From Adhaeribacter rhizoryzae (lineage in GTDB: Bacteria; Bacteroidota; Bacteroidia; Cytophagales; Hymenobacteraceae), in contig NZ_VWSF01000017.1 of NCBI RefSeq assembly GCF_008629685.1, positions 1-64,000 of the forward strand: a stretch of DNA of 64,000 bases, given 5' to 3'. The position numbers and the translations under genes are program-made. Shown here piece by piece: positions 9,291 through 17,030 of this stretch (its first letter is position 1; every line of letters begins with the position of its first letter). A model generated the notes under the pieces. It saw only the letters and a list, made by a program, of their open reading frames with translations, did no database searches and was not told the origin of the DNA.

Positions 9291-9309
9291 GAAATGGAAA
9301 CATGGAAAC
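9267..9309 (+). promoter_or_regulatory. inverted repeat over the ATPase/primase junction
   Basis: A perfect 15-bp inverted repeat, GTTTCCATGTTTCCA at 9267-9281 and its complement at 9295-9309, with a 13-nt loop. The loop contains the TAG of the ATPase gene and an AGGAAA tract. The right arm contains ATG9302. In mRNA the hairpin would hide that start unless ribosomes finishing the upstream gene open it, suggesting translational coupling. It could alternatively be a protein-binding site or replication iteron; TTTCCA occurs three times in a row at its left. Confidence 0.5.
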
Positions 9310-10315
9310 ACTAAAGTGTACAACAATGGAACCTAGAGAAACTACTAAATTCAGGTTTAGCGGAGGCGGCTATAAATGCCCTTATTGTTCTTCCGGAACA
9401 GGTTGGTCTTATTTGCGAAATCATGGCAAAGAGTTTGGCCAATGTTTCTCTTGTGGTAAAAAAAATTTCCCGGGAAAAAATTTGAATATCCCAACTCAAT
9501 CTTATGCCTTAAAAGAGAAACCACTATTACCGGATAAATATATAAGTGAAGAGATAGTTCAAAAAAGTTTGAAGTGCTATGATTTAAACCCGTTCGTTCT
9601 ATTTCTGGAAAGCCAATTCGGGAAGGATGGCACTCAAAAAGTACTGAGTCAATTTAGGATTGGAACAGCTAAAAATGGAGGAACAGTTTTTTGGTACGTT
9701 GATAAAGCCCGCAATGTCCGAAAACCAAAGGTTGTATATTATAATTTAGATGGTAAAAGAATTAAAGGTAAGAAGCCTAATTTTGGGGGTTATACCAATG
9801 ATAAAGGTTATAGGCTCTGCTTGTTTGGAGAACACCAGCTACAAAAAAATTACTTTCCGGTAGATACCCCTGTATTTATGGTTGAAAGCGAGAAAACAGC
9901 TTGTATTGGTTATTTAGCTATGCCCCAATACATCTGGGTAGCAATAGGCGGAGATAAGGTAAACCTGGAACGGGCTAATGCTTTAAAAGGCCGTCAAGTC
10001 ATAATTTTGCCAGATGCAGATGAGCCAGGACGTAAAGGTTCAGAAAGTACTTCTCAAATTTTAACCAAGCTGAGTATATCCAACAAAATTCTGGACCTAT
10101 TTCCGGAAAGAAATGATAAAACAGACTTAGCTGATTATATTATTTCGCTTCATCATACAAATAAAACAGAAGTAATAAGCCGGCAAATACCCGTGGTTAA
10201 TACCTTACCTGAGAATAAAAAAGTAATGTTAGAGGTCCTATTCCATAATAACCCAATACTGTGGAGCCTAACCGAAAAGCTTGGATTAGTAGTTAAAGAT
10301 GTGAAGCTTACTTAA
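9302..10315 (+). CDS. zinc-ribbon/Toprim primase-like protein (DUF6371-like)
   Basis: A DNA primase-like protein with an N-terminal zinc ribbon (CPYC, then CFSC about 20 residues later) and a C-terminal Toprim-like domain in which VESEKTA supplies the conserved Glu and ILPDADEPGRKG the DxD motif. This layout matches DUF6371 proteins found beside RepA-like ATPases in Bacteroidetes elements. I place the start at ATG9302, 11 bp after the ATPase stop with AGGAAA in front. ATG9248 in the same frame would add 18 residues overlapping the upstream gene. Proposed role: priming or initiating replication of the excised element; this is inferred from domains and context. Confidence 0.82.
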   Translation: METLKCTTMEPRETTKFRFSGGGYKCPYCSSGTGWSYLRNHGKEFGQCFSCGKKNFPGKNLNIPTQSYALKEKPLLPDKYISEEIVQKSLKCYDLNPFVLFLESQFGKDGTQKVLSQFRIGTAKNGGTVFWYVDKARNVRKPKVVYYNLDGKRIKGKKPNFGGYTNDKGYRLCLFGEHQLQKNYFPVDTPVFMVESEKTACIGYLAMPQYIWVAIGGDKVNLERANALKGRQVIILPDADEPGRKGSESTSQILTKLSISNKILDLFPERNDKTDLADYIISLHHTNKTEVISRQIPVVNTLPENKKVMLEVLFHNNPILWSLTEKLGLVVKDVKLT

Positions 10316-10370
10316 AATAAAAGGGTAAAGCAAAGGTAGGTAAGTGGGGCATTTAAAATACTGTAGCACA

Positions 10371-10670
10371 ATGGCATTAGAAATTAGAAATGGAAGACCA
10401 TATTACTATCGTAAGAAAAGAAAAGGCAATAAAGTAATTTCTATTTATGTTGGCAGTGGTGAATTTGCTTTGGTTTCAGCCGACCTAGATTTTTACGAAC
10501 GATATAATAATACACAAGAAAAGAATTTAGAACGGAAAGAACAGGCTTTACACCTCCAAGCGGATAACGAGTTAAAATACCTGGAAGAAAAATTAAAAGA
10601 ATTGTTTACCTGGATAGCCGTAGCAAATGGCTACCATAAACCTAAAAGGCAATGGAGAAAGAAACGCTAA
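10371..10670 (+). CDS. small basic hypothetical protein of the element
   Basis: A protein of about 99 aa, rich in Lys and Arg, not assigned to a family. The N-terminus (EIRNGRPYYYRKKRKGNKV) looks like a short beta-rich nucleic-acid-binding segment, followed by a charged helix (about 40-80) and a basic tail. ATG10371 is preferred; a GTG at 10344 would add nine residues. It overlaps the next gene by 19 bp, which indicates an operon. A DNA-binding accessory role in replication or packaging is possible but unsupported. Confidence 0.65.
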   Translation: MALEIRNGRPYYYRKKRKGNKVISIYVGSGEFALVSADLDFYERYNNTQEKNLERKEQALHLQADNELKYLEEKLKELFTWIAVANGYHKPKRQWRKKR

Positions 10671-11179
10671 AAGGAACAGAGTTAAACCGCTTTCGTGACC
10701 TCATGAAAATCTGTAACGATTCGGATAAAATTAATGCTAATGTTAGAAAAGAAATAAAACAGCTTATCCAAAACAGTCCGGAATGTAAAGAGTATGTTCA
10801 AGCACAGGAAGATATGTATCCTGTTGCACTAAGTACCCGGATTGAGAATATGAGTTGCTCAGATTCTTTTAGGGAGGTCATGTATGTTAAATGTGAGGAA
10901 CTACGCCAAGAATTGGGTTATTCAACTTCAAACCGATTAGAGAAGCTGGCAATTGAGCAAATAGTCCTTTGCTGGTTTAACCACCACCAAACCGAAATAG
11001 AACACGCCAATATCCTTTCTCAATCTCCTAGTATTGAATTAGGTATTTATTGGGAAAAGCGATTAGCCTTTGCCAGCCGGCGTTATACTAGGGCCCTGGA
11101 GTTGCTTTCTAAGATGCGGAAAATGAATTTAGTGGTGCAGGTAAATAATGCTAATAACCAGTTTATAAATAGTAAGTAG
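10652..11179 (+). CDS. conserved-looking hypothetical helical protein of the element
   Basis: A 175-aa protein, predicted mostly alpha-helical and soluble. The end (RYTRALELLSKMRKM, then VQVNNANNQF) is a pattern I associate with small uncharacterised proteins in bacterial genomic islands, but I cannot name the family. It overlaps the small basic gene upstream and is the last gene of the plus-strand block, ending 33 bp before the convergent 457-aa gene. A terminase-small-subunit-like role was considered but has no motif support. Confidence 0.65.
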   Translation: MEKETLKGTELNRFRDLMKICNDSDKINANVRKEIKQLIQNSPECKEYVQAQEDMYPVALSTRIENMSCSDSFREVMYVKCEELRQELGYSTSNRLEKLAIEQIVLCWFNHHQTEIEHANILSQSPSIELGIYWEKRLAFASRRYTRALELLSKMRKMNLVVQVNNANNQFINSK

Positions 11180-11211
11180 GGTAAAACAGCTTTTTTATTA
11201 AATTATAGAAT

Positions 11212-12585
11212 TCATTTGGTAAAAATTGTAGGAACTTGGGGTAAACCACACCATTGTGCAATATTATTGTATTTTCCTGCTAAATCCCGGGCTATGTCTA
11301 TGCCGCCTTCTAAGGCTTTTATGGCTTTTCCTAATTGCTCGTTGCCATCGGTCATTGTTTCAACTATGCGCTTAAATTTGCTCATGGCTGGCGATTTCTT
11401 AACTTCCTCCGGGTTGGTTTCTTTTTCTATTTTCTCAAGAGCAGTTTCTAACGCTTGGAACTTCTTCTGAATTTCAATGTCATCTGTTAATAATTCTTTT
11501 AACTCGCTGATGTTTCCAAAAGCAGAAGAAATACTTTGAGTAAAGGTTATATTATTATCAATAGAATTTGAGTTACTTGAGTTTACAACAATAGAAATAT
11601 TATGATTACTGGATAAAGCATCACTAAGAAGCTTCGTTAATGTTTCGTTATCTTTCCTCTGAATTCCTATAATACGATCTTGATTTTTTATTTGAACTTC
11701 AGCCAATTGTAATTGATTTTCCATTTTTAGAAGTAATATATCATTTTTGATAAATTCTTCTGGTTGGGCTTTCCTAGAAACTATAAGTTGGTATTCTTCA
11801 AGTGCTTTTTCGATTATTTCGGACTTACCATCCTTAGTTTCTACAATTAATCTAACAAGCTTGCCTTCTTGTTCAATCTTTACTTTTGCTTTCTCATTCG
11901 GATACTGCTCCCGAATATAAGTTCCAAAAAAGTTCAAAATCCCTAAGCCGGCTTCATGGTATTCCTCTGGAAACTCTATACTTTTATTTATTATTTCATT
12001 ACTTTTTTCATTTAAGTTAGTGGTTTTCAATTCCACTACATTTCTAAAATCATCTAAAGAAAACGAGTCAGAATATGATGGAAATGTAAAACCAAGGATT
12101 AGGAATGGATATGGGTGGCTAAAAGGTGTAAGCGGCAAAAGCTGTTCTTCACATCTTTCAATAGTTGCTACGCCTAATCTATTTATATTAATACTTTGCG
12201 CAAAGTTTTTAGATGGGAGCAACATTATAGGGACTTTAACATAATTGTATTTCACTGCAAAAGTAGAGGTATTAAAAATCCAACTATGTATATTATTAAT
12301 TGATCCGTGATAAGCCATAATAGAAATTCCATTTTTTAAATTCCCAACTCCTCTTAATTTCATATTATGTTCTACTCCTAACCCTCGAATATTAGTTATC
12401 CAATCCATTTGCAATAAAAGTTCACTCATTATTTCTGATTGGGAAATACTCTTTCCTTCTTTTATTCGTTTATGGAATTCTTCGATGAATTCTGGCAATA
12501 TTTCGATTATCTCGTCTAATTCTAACCTATTTTCCTCTTTAACAATATCCCATGCTCCTTTATAACTAATAACTTTATTTACCAT
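11212..12585 (-). CDS. cargo protein of unknown function, possible defence effector
   Basis: A 457-aa soluble protein that I cannot assign. Three regions are visible. Residues 1-190 form an alpha/beta domain in which the segment around FAVKYNYVKVPIMLLPSK is weakly reminiscent of BglII-like nucleases, without the catalytic acidic residues. Residues about 210-300 contain a beta-hairpin/helix unit (KVKIEQEGKLVRLIVETKDG), then a coiled-coil-like stretch. A Ser/Asn-rich linker (SSNSNSIDNNITF) leads to a helical C-terminal region ending YNNIAQWCGLPQVPTIF. It has no signal peptide or membrane helix. Its position at the far right end of the element, in antisense orientation, is typical of swappable cargo. 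Antiphage defence is a guess from context. Confidence 0.7.
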   Translation of the reverse strand: MVNKVISYKGAWDIVKEENRLELDEIIEILPEFIEEFHKRIKEGKSISQSEIMSELLLQMDWITNIRGLGVEHNMKLRGVGNLKNGISIMAYHGSINNIHSWIFNTSTFAVKYNYVKVPIMLLPSKNFAQSININRLGVATIERCEEQLLPLTPFSHPYPFLILGFTFPSYSDSFSLDDFRNVVELKTTNLNEKSNEIINKSIEFPEEYHEAGLGILNFFGTYIREQYPNEKAKVKIEQEGKLVRLIVETKDGKSEIIEKALEEYQLIVSRKAQPEEFIKNDILLLKMENQLQLAEVQIKNQDRIIGIQRKDNETLTKLLSDALSSNHNISIVVNSSNSNSIDNNITFTQSISSAFGNISELKELLTDDIEIQKKFQALETALEKIEKETNPEEVKKSPAMSKFKRIVETMTDGNEQLGKAIKALEGGIDIARDLAGKYNNIAQWCGLPQVPTIFTK

Positions 12586-12751
12586 GATTTTAATTTATAA
12601 ATCGATTCCTATATTAGCTTTTAAAGTAAAAAATAAAAACAGGCTATTAAAGTTATATAAATTATTTATTCATGCGGAAGTATGCCTTTTAAAGCATTAA
12701 ATGTTTAAGAGTTACATTAAAAAGGTACATCAAATGTTTAGGACAAAAGTA

Positions 12752-12773
12752 AATGGAACCTATAATGTAACCT
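12752..12773. repeat. right subterminal direct repeat (putative integrase arm site)
   Basis: AATGGAACCTATAATGTAACCT matches the left copy at 1615-1636 in 20 of 22 positions and the same orientation. It lies about 56 bp inside attR, placing it symmetrically with the left copy. Confidence 0.55.
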
Positions 12774-12780
12774 GCAAACA

Positions 12781-12815
12781 AAAAAGCCTTATAAGCTATT
12801 GACTTATAAGGCTTT
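12781..12815 (-). terminator. terminator at the right end of the element
   Basis: A 13-bp inverted repeat (AAAGCCTTATAAG at 12783-12795, CTTATAAGGCTTT at 12803-12815), with an A-run on the left that becomes a T-run on the minus strand. It lies 14 bp past the tRNA-Lys 3' end and so replaces the original terminator left behind at 1446-1488. Confidence 0.65.
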
Positions 12816-12828
12816 ATCTAAATGAAAA

Positions 12829-12844
12829 GTGATCCCGCTGGGAT
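12829..12844. repeat. attR, right attachment repeat
   Basis: GTGATCCCGCTGGGAT, identical to attL at 1497-1512. It covers the 3' acceptor strand and the start of the T-arm of tRNA-Lys, so the tRNA stays intact at this junction. Confidence 0.85.
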
Positions 12845-12902
12845 TCGAACCCAGGACCCATACATTAAAAGTGTATTGCTCTACCAGCTGAGCTACAGAA
12901 TC
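12830..12902 (-). tRNA. tRNA-Lys (anticodon TTT)
   Basis: A 73-nt cloverleaf on the minus strand. The acceptor stem GATTCTG pairs with CGGGATC (two G-U pairs) and the discriminator is A. The D-arm contains AGCTCAGCTGGTAGAGC. The anticodon stem ATACA/TGTAT encloses loop CTTTTAA, giving anticodon TTT. The T-arm is CTGGGTTCGAATCCCAG. CCA is not encoded. It is the integration target of the element to its left. Confidence 0.95.
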
Positions 12903-12972
12903 TTTTTATTATCTTTACAACCGCCGGGCGTTTCCCTGAATTGCGATGCAAAACTAAGACACTATTTTATAA

Positions 12973-13713
12973 ATGGCAAATAAATTGAGTAGTTTTTCTT
13001 TAATATTTTTTAATTTTTTTTTCATTTTAACCCAACCTGTTTACGCTCAGGAGAATAGCATTGAATTAAAAAGGGCCGATAGTTTGTTCCAAGAGCACCA
13101 ATACGCCCAAAGCTTTGCTACTTATAAAAAAATCCTCGATAAGGAAGAAAAATATTCAGCGCAGATGCTCCTGAAAATGGCTTATACGCAGGAAGCTCAG
13201 CAAAATTATACGGCTACTATTTATTACCTGCACCTGTATTACAACAAACGGCCCAGCCGGGCAGTCTTGAAGAAAATGGAAGATTTAGCGCAACGGCAGC
13301 AATATTTAGGGTACGAATACAGCGATTTTGAATTTTTTCAAACGCAACTTCAGAAATATTATTACCCGATTTTGCAAGGAATGCTAATGTTGGCTGTGGC
13401 AATCCTGACTATCATGATTTTTATTTACCGTCAGAAAAAAATATTACCCGGTCGCACAGAACAGGTGTTGTTCCTAGGCTATTTATTATTCATTGGTTTT
13501 TATATCAACTTTCTTAGTTTTGGCCGAAAGGGAATAATCAGGCAGAACGGTATTGCCATTATGGCCGCGCCTGCAGCAGGCGCACGTTGGCTGGCAACCA
13601 CTAACCAAGGGCACCGCATTAATTTAAAAGGTGAAAGGGATATCTGGTACGAAACCGAATGGAACGGCCAGCGGGCCTTTATCCGGAAAAAGAACGTATT
13701 GGAACTGCCGTGA
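12973..13713 (+). CDS. TPR-repeat membrane protein with SH3-like C-terminus
   Basis: A 246-aa envelope protein. Residues 1-25 are a Sec signal peptide ending VYAQEN. TPR-like helices follow (about 26-120; SLFQEHQYAQSFATYKKIL is the first repeat). Two transmembrane helices at about 132-152 and 163-180 precede a C-terminal SH3-like beta domain (NGIAIMAAPAAGARWLATTN, then the W-E-T-E-W-N-G-Q-R-A-F-I end). The architecture resembles TPR/SH3 proteins of Bacteroidota, some associated with aerotolerance (Bat) clusters, but no bat genes are nearby. Its function is unknown; it may be a scaffold that senses or binds envelope components. It is transcribed away from tRNA-Lys. Confidence 0.78.
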   Translation: MANKLSSFSLIFFNFFFILTQPVYAQENSIELKRADSLFQEHQYAQSFATYKKILDKEEKYSAQMLLKMAYTQEAQQNYTATIYYLHLYYNKRPSRAVLKKMEDLAQRQQYLGYEYSDFEFFQTQLQKYYYPILQGMLMLAVAILTIMIFIYRQKKILPGRTEQVLFLGYLLFIGFYINFLSFGRKGIIRQNGIAIMAAPAAGARWLATTNQGHRINLKGERDIWYETEWNGQRAFIRKKNVLELP

Positions 13714-13909
13714 CAGTTAGCAGTAAACAGTTATCAGTAAATAGTTAACGATGTATCAGTTAACCTAAATAGAAGTATCAAAGTAAAGCTTACTTCCTTT
13801 CTCTTTATTTTTGCTGTATTTAAAGAAATAACGCGTACTACTACTTTTTCCTGTTAAATAATTTAGATAACTGATAACTGTTTACTGATAATTGCTAACT
13901 GATAACTGT

Positions 13910-14713
13910 TTAAACCGGTGAGTCTTTTTCTTTTTTGAAATGGTTGAGCACGAGGCGGTCGGTTAGGCTAGGTAGCCATTTATTCAGGAAAACCGTTAAT
14001 TTGCCTTGTGCAGTCATTACTAAATCGCGCTTGCGCTGGTAAGTGGCTTTTAAGATGCGGGCCGCTACTTCTTCAGCAGACATCATTTTATCTTCCTCAC
14101 GCGGCGATTCGCCCTGGGCCTGACCGTTGGCAGCTAAAGCAGCATTGCGGATGTTAGAAGCCGTAAAACCGGGGCAGGCAATCATTACGTGTACACCGCG
14201 GTCCAGCAACTCGGTACGTAAGGTTTCTAAAAATCCGTGCATGGCAAATTTCGAAGCAGAATAGCCGGTGCGGCCGGGCAAACCCCGGTAACCCGCAATA
14301 GACGAAATACCAATAACAGAGCCTTTGGTATTTAATATATGAGGCAATGCATACTTGGTAGCGTAAACAGTACCATAAAAATTAATATCCATTACCTTCC
14401 GGATAACATCCAAGTCTAATTGTTCGAACATGGCCCGCATAGAAATACCCGCATTGTTAATAAGAACATCCAATTTGCCAAATTGCGCAATTGTTTCGGT
14501 TACCATGCGTTCACAATCTTGCTCCTGGCTTACATCGGCTTGCAAAGCTAAATGCCGGATATTTTGCTGGTTTAATTCCTGGGCTGTTTGTTTTAAATTC
14601 AGCTCGTTTCGTCCGGTAATTACCACAACGGCACCAGCATTGCCAAAAGCAAGCGCCAAAGCTTTCCCAATGCCGGAGGTTGCGCCGGTAATCAGCACCA
14701 CTTTATTTTTCAT
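13910..14713 (-). CDS. short-chain dehydrogenase/reductase
   Basis: A 267-aa classical SDR. The NAD(P) glycine motif TGATSGIG is at 10-17, NNAG at 87-90 and the catalytic residues are Ser138, Tyr151 and Lys155 in YSASK. Arg36 after the second beta-strand (ITGRNE) suggests NADPH preference. The substrate cannot be read from sequence. The C-terminal 40 residues extend beyond the Rossmann core and are basic and hydrophobic, as in membrane-associated SDRs of the DHRS7/sterol-reductase type. It is a monocistronic minus-strand gene convergent with the TPR gene; the intergenic space between them contains inverted GTTA-rich repeats. Confidence 0.88.
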   Translation of the reverse strand: MKNKVVLITGATSGIGKALALAFGNAGAVVVITGRNELNLKQTAQELNQQNIRHLALQADVSQEQDCERMVTETIAQFGKLDVLINNAGISMRAMFEQLDLDVIRKVMDINFYGTVYATKYALPHILNTKGSVIGISSIAGYRGLPGRTGYSASKFAMHGFLETLRTELLDRGVHVMIACPGFTASNIRNAALAANGQAQGESPREEDKMMSAEEVAARILKATYQRKRDLVMTAQGKLTVFLNKWLPSLTDRLVLNHFKKEKDSPV

Positions 14714-14936
14714 ATTTATTCTAATCTGCTGTTTAATATTTGCGGTGAATATAAGCTTACCACAAACCGCACAAAGGTAATATTTTACGTTGGTTTAATA
14801 AGAAGAGCAACTCATGGGCTATCCAAACCTAACAGCTACAGGTGTAGCTAACCGGAAATTCTAAGAAGTCAATTAGAATAAGTACTTAAAAATTCGGGTT
14901 TAAAACCAATAATATTTGGCGTAATTTTGCGGAACT

Positions 14937-16352
14937 GTGAGAAAGCAAAAAAAGAAAAAGCAATTTGAAATTATCCGGAATATTCGGATAGAAGAAATGG
15001 CCGCCGAAGGCAAGTGTCTGGCCCGGCACGAGAACCTGGTAATTTTTGTAAAAGATGTGGCCCCCGGCGATGTGGTGGACCTGCAGGTAACGAAACAGAA
15101 GAAAAATTTTCTGGAAGCTGCGCCAGTACACTTCCATGAATATTCGGAGTTGCGTATTGAACCGTTTTGCGAGCATTTTGGCGTTTGCGGCGGTTGCAAG
15201 TGGCAGCACATTGGCTACGATACCCAATTATTTTATAAGCAAAAACAAGTAAAAGACAACCTGGAGCGAATTGGCAAAATTGGGCACAAACCCGTAAACG
15301 CTATTATTGGCTCCGAAAAAACCACGTATTACCGCAATAAATTAGAATATACCTTCTCTAACAACAGTTGGCTTACCTCGGAACAAATAAAATCAGGGCA
15401 GGAATACGACCGCAACGCGTTGGGCTTTCATATTCCGGGCCGGTTCGATAAAATATTAGATATTAAGCATTGTTACCTGCAACCAGAGCCTTCTAATAAT
15501 ATTCGGTTGGCGGTGCGGCAATACGCCAAAATGCACGGGTTGGTATTTTTCGATATGGTGAAGATGCAAGGTTTCTTGCGCAACCTGATTATCCGGACAG
15601 CCAACACCGGCGATGTAATGGTAATTTTACAGGTGTATTACGAAGACAACGAAGCGGTATTCGGGCTGCTCGAACAGCTGAAAAATTCTTTTCCCGAGAT
15701 TACCTCGCTGCAATACGTCGTAAACCCCAAAGGCAACGAAACCTTTCACGATTTAGAGGTAATTTGTTACCACGGTGAACCTTATATTCATGAGCAAATG
15801 GAAGATTTGCGTTTCCGGGTGGGGCCAAAATCTTTTTACCAGACCAACTCCGACCAGGCTTACGAACTGTACCGCCTCACCCGCGAAATGGCTGGCTTAA
15901 CGGGTTCAGAATTGGTTTATGATTTATACACCGGAGCTGGCACCATTGCCAACTTTGTAGCGCGCCAATGCAAAGCAGTAATAGGGGTGGAGTATGTAGA
16001 AAGTGCTATTGTGGATGCCCGCATTAACTCCCAAATAAATAACATTACCAACACCAAGTTTTACGCCGGCGATATGAAAGATGTACTGAACGATGCTTTT
16101 ATTGCCGAACACGGACAGCCGGACGTAATTATTACCGACCCGCCCCGGGCTGGGATGCACCCCGACGTGGTAGAAAAACTAAACCAGCTAAAGGCCAAAA
16201 GAATTGTGTACGTAAGCTGTAACCCGGCTACGCAGGCCCGCGATTTAGAAGGACTTTCGGCGAATTACGAAGTTACCCAAATTCAGCCGGTAGATATGTT
16301 TCCGCAAACCCACCACGTCGAGAATATTGTAACCCTGGAATTAAAATCTTAA
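14937..16352 (+). CDS. rlmD: 23S rRNA (uracil-C5)-methyltransferase RlmD
   Basis: A 471-aa RNA m5U methyltransferase of the RumA/RlmD family, which modifies U1939 of 23S rRNA. An N-terminal TRAM domain (about 10-68) binds RNA. Four cysteines, Cys78, Cys84, Cys87 and Cys179, would hold the [4Fe-4S] cluster. The SAM motif is DLYTGAGTI and the nucleophile is Cys428 in YVSCNPAT, with Glu462 in HHVENI as the base. The start is GTG14937; the Lys-rich N-terminus is normal for this family. An alternative RlmC/TrmA-type specificity cannot be excluded, but the iron-sulfur cysteines fit RlmD. It appears to be a single gene. Confidence 0.93.
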   Translation: MRKQKKKKQFEIIRNIRIEEMAAEGKCLARHENLVIFVKDVAPGDVVDLQVTKQKKNFLEAAPVHFHEYSELRIEPFCEHFGVCGGCKWQHIGYDTQLFYKQKQVKDNLERIGKIGHKPVNAIIGSEKTTYYRNKLEYTFSNNSWLTSEQIKSGQEYDRNALGFHIPGRFDKILDIKHCYLQPEPSNNIRLAVRQYAKMHGLVFFDMVKMQGFLRNLIIRTANTGDVMVILQVYYEDNEAVFGLLEQLKNSFPEITSLQYVVNPKGNETFHDLEVICYHGEPYIHEQMEDLRFRVGPKSFYQTNSDQAYELYRLTREMAGLTGSELVYDLYTGAGTIANFVARQCKAVIGVEYVESAIVDARINSQINNITNTKFYAGDMKDVLNDAFIAEHGQPDVIITDPPRAGMHPDVVEKLNQLKAKRIVYVSCNPATQARDLEGLSANYEVTQIQPVDMFPQTHHVENIVTLELKS

Positions 16353-16433
16353 AAGTTAAGACCTAAACACCTATAGTTTTTCTGTTCTAATTTTCGTAAA
16401 AGATAATTTATTCTCTTAAACCTGCTTTGTTGT

Positions 16434-16802
16434 ATGAATAACGATCCTGAACTAAACGGTAAATATTTAGGCACCATAACCAAAGATTTTGCTTTAGTTT
16501 CCGATACCCTGAAAGAGGCCTCTTACCAGATTCGCAAAAGAGAAATATCAAAGTATCCTATTTTTATTTTTACCAAACAAGCTACGCCTTTGGGCTCCTT
16601 ACTAATTAATGCCGATGAAATGGATTTGGAGTGGCACGTATACGCCTCGTATCTCTTCGATTTTGTGCAACGCAATGTAATTAGTGTAGAAAAGGTAGAA
16701 GAGTTTGAACTGGCCTATAAAGATCCGGATGAATTCTGTTGCTTGTTTGTAATCGACGAAGGATTTACCAATTTTGTTTTTATTCCTTTTCCGGAAGATT
16801 AA
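16434..16802 (+). CDS. conserved-looking hypothetical protein, Bacteroidota type
   Basis: A 122-aa soluble protein, acidic and alpha/beta, with no catalytic motif I recognise. It contains YPIFIFTK and FCCLFVIDEGFTNFVFIPFPED, a pattern that gives the impression of a small conserved Cytophagales protein. It lies 81 bp after rlmD on the same strand, so co-transcription is possible. Its function is unknown. Confidence 0.72.
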   Translation: MNNDPELNGKYLGTITKDFALVSDTLKEASYQIRKREISKYPIFIFTKQATPLGSLLINADEMDLEWHVYASYLFDFVQRNVISVEKVEEFELAYKDPDEFCCLFVIDEGFTNFVFIPFPED

Positions 16803-17030
16803 AAATTGTTGTTTAAATACAATTTGTATTTAAGTGCCCTTATGCATGGTTGCCTTTGTTAATTAATGGTTTATAATAAATTTTAATTAAATATATTCCT
16901 GCACTTAATCCGCAATATTTTGTAAATCAATGGTTAAGGTTATTTGCTAAATATTTATTCTGTATAAAAGATTAACCCTGGTTTAATTTTTACGTGTATA
17001 GGCTTATAGAACTATACATAAAATAAAACT

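Larger units (their letters stand above)
1497..12844. mobile_element. tRNA-Lys-integrated element of about 11.3 kb
   Basis: The element is bounded by the 16-bp attL/attR repeat and contains a tyrosine integrase at its left end. It holds a replication-like module (HTH, RepA-like ATPase, zinc-ribbon/Toprim protein), an RteC-like protein and cargo: an MmeI-type restriction-modification enzyme and two unidentified proteins encoded on the minus strand. Most genes are AT-rich compared with the flanking chromosome. No relaxase, type IV coupling protein, terminase, capsid or tail gene was recognised, so it should depend on another element for transfer. Size, integration site and gene order recall phage satellites (PICI-like) or small mobilisable islands. 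Confidence 0.85.

Noticed and set aside
9248-9301. ATG9248 as the start of the primase-like protein
   Set aside because: It would overlap the ATPase gene by 43 bp and add 18 residues of repeat-derived sequence; ATG9302 has AGGAAA upstream. Not excluded, but judged less likely.
10344-10370. GTG start for the small basic protein
   Set aside because: The added nine residues look like untranslated leader; ATG10371 begins the basic domain cleanly.
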